A stretch of 64,000 nt of DNA from Marinomonas flavescens. GTDB taxonomy: Bacteria; Pseudomonadota; Gammaproteobacteria; Pseudomonadales; Marinomonadaceae. Positions 61,801 to 64,000 of the stretch are shown here, piece after piece. The translations under genes and the position numbers were made by a program. Below the pieces are notes generated by a model that ran no database searches, was not told the origin of the DNA, and saw only the letters and a list, made by a program, of their open reading frames with translations. Position 1 is the stretch's first letter; each line of letters starts with the position of its first letter. The stretch spans positions 1 to 64,000 of the forward strand of contig NZ_SJSB01000010.1 in NCBI RefSeq assembly GCF_004352835.1, read 5' to 3'.

Positions 61801-62041
61801 TCAGTTTTAGCGGTGTTTTGAGCGCGGTAATTTGCTCAATGATTTGCTGCATTTCACTGGTGGTAAGCGGTACATCATTCAAACGATCCTGCTGGCTATT
61901 GTTTTCAAATAAAATATTGGCCCAGTTTTGCAGTAAATCGACTTCGGTTTGGTTTTTTAACACCTCAGCTTCCCAACCTTTATTGATTAATACTTCAATA
62001 AAGGCCTGTTCGAAATCCGCTTCTTTTTTAAATGTGGTCAT
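58868..62041 (-). CDS. hsdR: Type I restriction endonuclease subunit R (system 2)
   Basis: A 1057-residue HsdR of the EcoR124I size class. The PD-(D/E)xK nuclease core is in RRGDVMLLINGMPVIHVELK; the translocase has Walker A GYIWHTTGSGKTMTSFKSAQ, Walker B VFIIDEAHRSTFGDM, motif III GFTGTPI and later QAFSRTNRLFG. GGGAG lies 5 bp before the ATG. It follows hsdS-2 with a 12-bp gap. It differs strongly in length and sequence from HsdR-1, so the two systems are not duplicates. Confidence 0.93.
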   Translation of the reverse strand: MTTFKKEADFEQAFIEVLINKGWEAEVLKNQTEVDLLQNWANILFENNSQQDRLNDVPLTTSEMQQIIEQITALKTPLKLNGLINGKTVAIKRDNPADSAHLGKEVSLKIYDRQEIAAGQSRYQIVQQPKFERGSPLRNDRRGDVMLLINGMPVIHVELKRSGIPVSQAVNQIEKYSKEGMFTGLFSLVQVFVTMQPDETIYFANPGMDGHFNPDYQFHWADFNNEPMNQWKDIASTLLSIPMAHQLIGFYTVADDSDGVLKVMRSYQYYAANAISDKVAKTNWKHLSSNAERLGGYIWHTTGSGKTMTSFKSAQLISQSKDADKVIFLMDRIELGTQSLSEYRNFASDGEDVQATENTDVLITKLKSTNPAETLIVSSIQKMSNIFEAVDDAGTATNSADIDKIRNKRLVFIIDEAHRSTFGDMLITIKNTFPSALFFGFTGTPIQEENEKSGNTTSTVFGNELHRYSIADGIRDGNVLGFDPYRVSTFRDKDIREEVALAEAKADSVADAMADPVKKKKFNALMNDVLMAGHKDTAGKYIKGIEDYVPKAQYLSDEHQERVVADILQNWDVLSQGNKFHAILATNSIAEAIDYYRRLKTAKPELKISALFDPNIDNDGGSGDRGPTFKGDGLEEIMADYNARYDQDFDFANHGKFKKDLAARLAHKKPYERIHKDLTKQIDLLIVVDQMLTGFDSKWLNTLYLDKVIKYQNIIQAFSRTNRLFGPDKPHGTIRYYRYPHTMEQHIKDAVKLYSGDRPIGLFVDRLESNLEAMNTVFADITELFVSANISNFEKLPDDPAECAQFASLFKEFNQHLEAAKVQGLNWNELTYSFGENDEKHDVVLAVNEQTYLGLAIRYKELAAGDNDNDSLAGGDVPFDISGYLTEIDTGKIDADYMNSRFDKFLKELDKGQDKASVEVTLNELHKTFSSLTQNEQKYAKLFLHDLQRGDAKLIEGHTFRDYINDYKDNAENAQLNAVVNALGLDKELLVELMRSNVSEKDINRFGRFDALKASVNIEKAQEYFEQLEKNKLPTFKVNLKVSKMLESFILSDGIEQ

Positions 62042-62053
62042 ACTCGCTCCCTG

Positions 62054-63289
62054 CTAGACAAACATTTTGCTCAAGCAGGCTTGCTTGATGTTATTTAGTT
62101 TAGTGATTTGTTGTTGGTGTTGATTGATAAGCGCATAGAGCTTGTGAAAATAGTTGCCGATCGCAGTTTGTTCATCTACTACAGGAAAAAGCACTGGCAG
62201 ATTTCTAAAATCTTGTACGCCTAATGATTTACGAGTTGAGCCGGAAGTTTTGTTATCAACATGCCCTTTGAAAACCTCTGTTCCTAAATAACTTTTTAAG
62301 AATGCAGGGTATAAGCTCTTAGGCTTGACGATTGCCAATGTAGGTGAGTAGGTATATTTCTTGCCAACATTATTCGATAAATCAATAATTTTACCTATTG
62401 AAGCGACCCTTCCATACGCAAAATCACCATTTTCGATCGTGTATCGGGCAGAATGTTCATTGTAGATATCCTGAGGAACAATTCTTACGTTTTTAAAGTC
62501 CAAAAGACCAGCATCCGATATATCACCTATACCAATAAAAGGTACTCCATTATCTACTTCATCAGGAGCTCTATGACTCGGGTGAGGGTCAATCACTTGT
62601 GCAATGTCAGATAACGGCTTCTCCTCCCACCCACCACTAAACCCTTTAAAACGGATTTCTGGGGCTGTTTCGCCTTGTTTGGGGAACATTTTCCCCAGCA
62701 TGGCTTTTTTAATACTGCTGAGCTTGTCATGCTTTTGTTGGTGTTGGTTGATTAGACCGTCGAGCTTTTGAAAGTGATCTGTTATCACATTTTGTTCTGC
62801 CACACCTGGAATTGTGATCGCTCTACCTTTCCAGTCAGTAACATCAAATACTAACTTTTCAATATCGACTCCATATGAGCTAATAAAAAACAGCTTATGC
62901 ATTTCAGGTCTTTTTGAAATCACAGTCCAGAATTTGGCAGTAATTTCATTACTATCTGTTAAGACAAGATACTCATTAGATACAACAGCATTGTCTAGGC
63001 TCTCTGGTACGATCCCGTTAGCACCATGGACAACCTGGCGCTTTGATATCAGATAATCACCAGCTTTGATTCCATAATAGCTCTTTACTAATATATCTTT
63101 TCCTTTTAGAGTAGCCCTAGGCACAACACCTTCGTTGCGGCGTTTTACTGTCACCAATTGATATAATTCGTTATCAAGCAGTTCAACAGGTCGCTTTGTC
63201 TCCCCTAAGATACTTCCAATTTCTTTATTCTGCCAATCATGACTAAACCCATGAAAACGAATTTCAGGCACCTTCTTCCCTAGAATCAT
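62054..63289 (-). CDS. hsdS: Type I restriction-modification specificity subunit (system 2)
   Basis: A 411-residue HsdS from the ATG at 63289, preceded by GGTGAG and 1 bp after the hsdM stop. Two recognition domains begin at VPEIRFHGFSHDWQNKEIGS and APEIRFKGFSGGWEEKPLSD; each ends with a conserved helical segment (LDGLINQHQQKHDKLSSIKK near residue 180 and LYALINQHQQQITKLNNIKQ at the C-terminus). Typical for the IC-like family. Confidence 0.92.
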   Translation of the reverse strand: MILGKKVPEIRFHGFSHDWQNKEIGSILGETKRPVELLDNELYQLVTVKRRNEGVVPRATLKGKDILVKSYYGIKAGDYLISKRQVVHGANGIVPESLDNAVVSNEYLVLTDSNEITAKFWTVISKRPEMHKLFFISSYGVDIEKLVFDVTDWKGRAITIPGVAEQNVITDHFQKLDGLINQHQQKHDKLSSIKKAMLGKMFPKQGETAPEIRFKGFSGGWEEKPLSDIAQVIDPHPSHRAPDEVDNGVPFIGIGDISDAGLLDFKNVRIVPQDIYNEHSARYTIENGDFAYGRVASIGKIIDLSNNVGKKYTYSPTLAIVKPKSLYPAFLKSYLGTEVFKGHVDNKTSGSTRKSLGVQDFRNLPVLFPVVDEQTAIGNYFHKLYALINQHQQQITKLNNIKQACLSKMFV

Positions 63290-63290
63290 A

Positions 63291-64000
63291 TTACTCACCT
63301 TTCAACAAATTAGTGAGCTCGGCTAAGCCTTGCATATCGAACTCATTACCCGTGAGTTCATCCATCATGTCAGCCAGTTCTTGCTCGGTGGTTTTGATGT
63401 CGTTAGCGACTTGCGAGTAAGTGACGGCGTATTTATCGGCAAGAGCTCGTACTTGGCTGGTCATCTGGGTAATGACTGTACTTGGCATGGCAGCGAGTTC
63501 GCTTGTTAACGGCTGAATCCATTTAAGGAAAAGTAATTCGTTAACCTCTTCGTCGGTTAAGGCTTCGATGGTAGTTTTGGTTTTTAGGTGCAAGGCAATG
63601 GCGGCTTCTTTAACTGATTTTTTCAGTGTTTTTTCTTCGTCAATTAACTTACTGGTACGAATGATTTTCGCCTTATACTTATCTTCTGGTTCAACACTGT
63701 CTTCAGAAAAGATCGTTTTGCTGTCTTTCTGTTCTTTCAAAAAGACTTTAGCGGCTTTGTTCACTTCGGCATTGGCAAATCCATCTTTGCTGTCTTTTAC
63801 TGTATCTTGCTCTTTTTCTTCTTCAGTCAGTGTTTCTAAGATTTCTTCAAAGGTGCTGGTGATTTCCGCTAAACGGTTTTCTTGCTTGGCTATCGCTTGC
63901 AGGTCATCTTCTAGATACGTTCGTTGTACTAGATCAAAAGGTAGAATATGGCCTTTCCAGCCATTCTGTACTTCTACTTCTTTGCCTTTTACGGTATTGA
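63291..64000 (-). CDS. hsdM: Type I restriction-modification methyltransferase subunit (system 2), C-terminal part
   Basis: The frame stays open to the window edge, so the gene continues beyond 64000; the internal ATG at 63764 is not its start. The visible 236 codons read VKGKEVEVQNGWKGHILPFD near the edge, then a long acidic/basic coiled region (IAKQENRLAEITSTFEEILE) and a helical C-terminus (FDMQGLAELTNLLKGE). This is the C-terminal tail of EcoR124I-class HsdM. The methylase motifs lie outside the window. Confidence 0.88.
   Translation of the reverse strand, partial: NTVKGKEVEVQNGWKGHILPFDLVQRTYLEDDLQAIAKQENRLAEITSTFEEILETLTEEEKEQDTVKDSKDGFANAEVNKAAKVFLKEQKDSKTIFSEDSVEPEDKYKAKIIRTSKLIDEEKTLKKSVKEAAIALHLKTKTTIEALTDEEVNELLFLKWIQPLTSELAAMPSTVITQMTSQVRALADKYAVTYSQVANDIKTTEQELADMMDELTGNEFDMQGLAELTNLLKGE

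Overview
The window looks like chromosomal DNA of a moderately AT-rich marine gammaproteobacterium, Oceanospirillales-like and possibly close to Marinomonas. This rests on gene content and protein style only; no rRNA, tRNA or other phylogenetic marker was recognised.

Layout. (1) 1-12.5 kb is a metabolic and regulatory stretch with much decay: a truncated IclR regulator, an intact yqhC/yqhD-like aldehyde reductase pair, a scar joining the 3' halves of an NmrA-like and a MarR gene, a LysR/SDR divergent pair with an operator-like TAAACAA array, an amine oxidase plus ChrR-like cupin with a divergent LysR gene, a frameshifted MFS gene, and an ornithine-cyclodeaminase-family plus aminotransferase operon. 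(2) 12.6-15.8 kb holds two small proteins not easily found by length filters, a complete toxin-antitoxin-chaperone (TAC) operon with a SecB-like chaperone, and scars of hsdS and an IS66-like transposase. (3) 15.9-31.9 kb is a branched-chain amino acid catabolism region. A minus-strand operon takes isobutyryl-CoA to propionyl-CoA (mmsA, acyl-CoA dehydrogenase, enoyl-CoA hydratase, 3-hydroxyisobutyryl-CoA hydrolase, mmsB) with prpE at its end, and has an mmsR-like regulator upstream. A plus-strand operon has the steps expected for 2-methylbutyryl-CoA (isoleucine): acyl-CoA dehydrogenase, hydratase, SDR, thiolase and an acyl-CoA ligase. The branched-chain keto acid dehydrogenase is not in the window. 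(4) From 32.3 kb to the right edge is a dense defence and mobility island: HsdRMS-1 with a DUF3800 pair, a membrane protein, a P4-type integrase, a six-gene operon described below, umuDC, an IS1595-family element, McrBC, and HsdMSR-2 running off the window.

The most unusual locus is the minus-strand operon at about 42.97-51.52 kb. It encodes a 606-aa orphan protein, a 1260-aa fusion of a Upf1-like SF1 helicase with the N-terminal TOPRIM part of a type IA topoisomerase, a 260-aa protein carrying the C-terminal GIGRPST-type part of that topoisomerase, and a 378-aa protein. The 378-aa protein begins with the topoisomerase active-site tyrosine motif (GYITYPR) and ends in a polymorphic-toxin DNA/RNA non-specific nuclease. 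A YezG-like immunity protein and an unknown helical protein follow. The topoisomerase is thus split over three polypeptides, with its catalytic tyrosine displaced onto the nuclease subunit. I do not know a described system with this arrangement. An anti-phage or anti-plasmid role is inferred from the location only.

A second clear result is an IS1595-family insertion with a perfect 8-bp target duplication exactly inside the palindromic LexA box of umuDC. It separates the two halves of the box by 1 kb.
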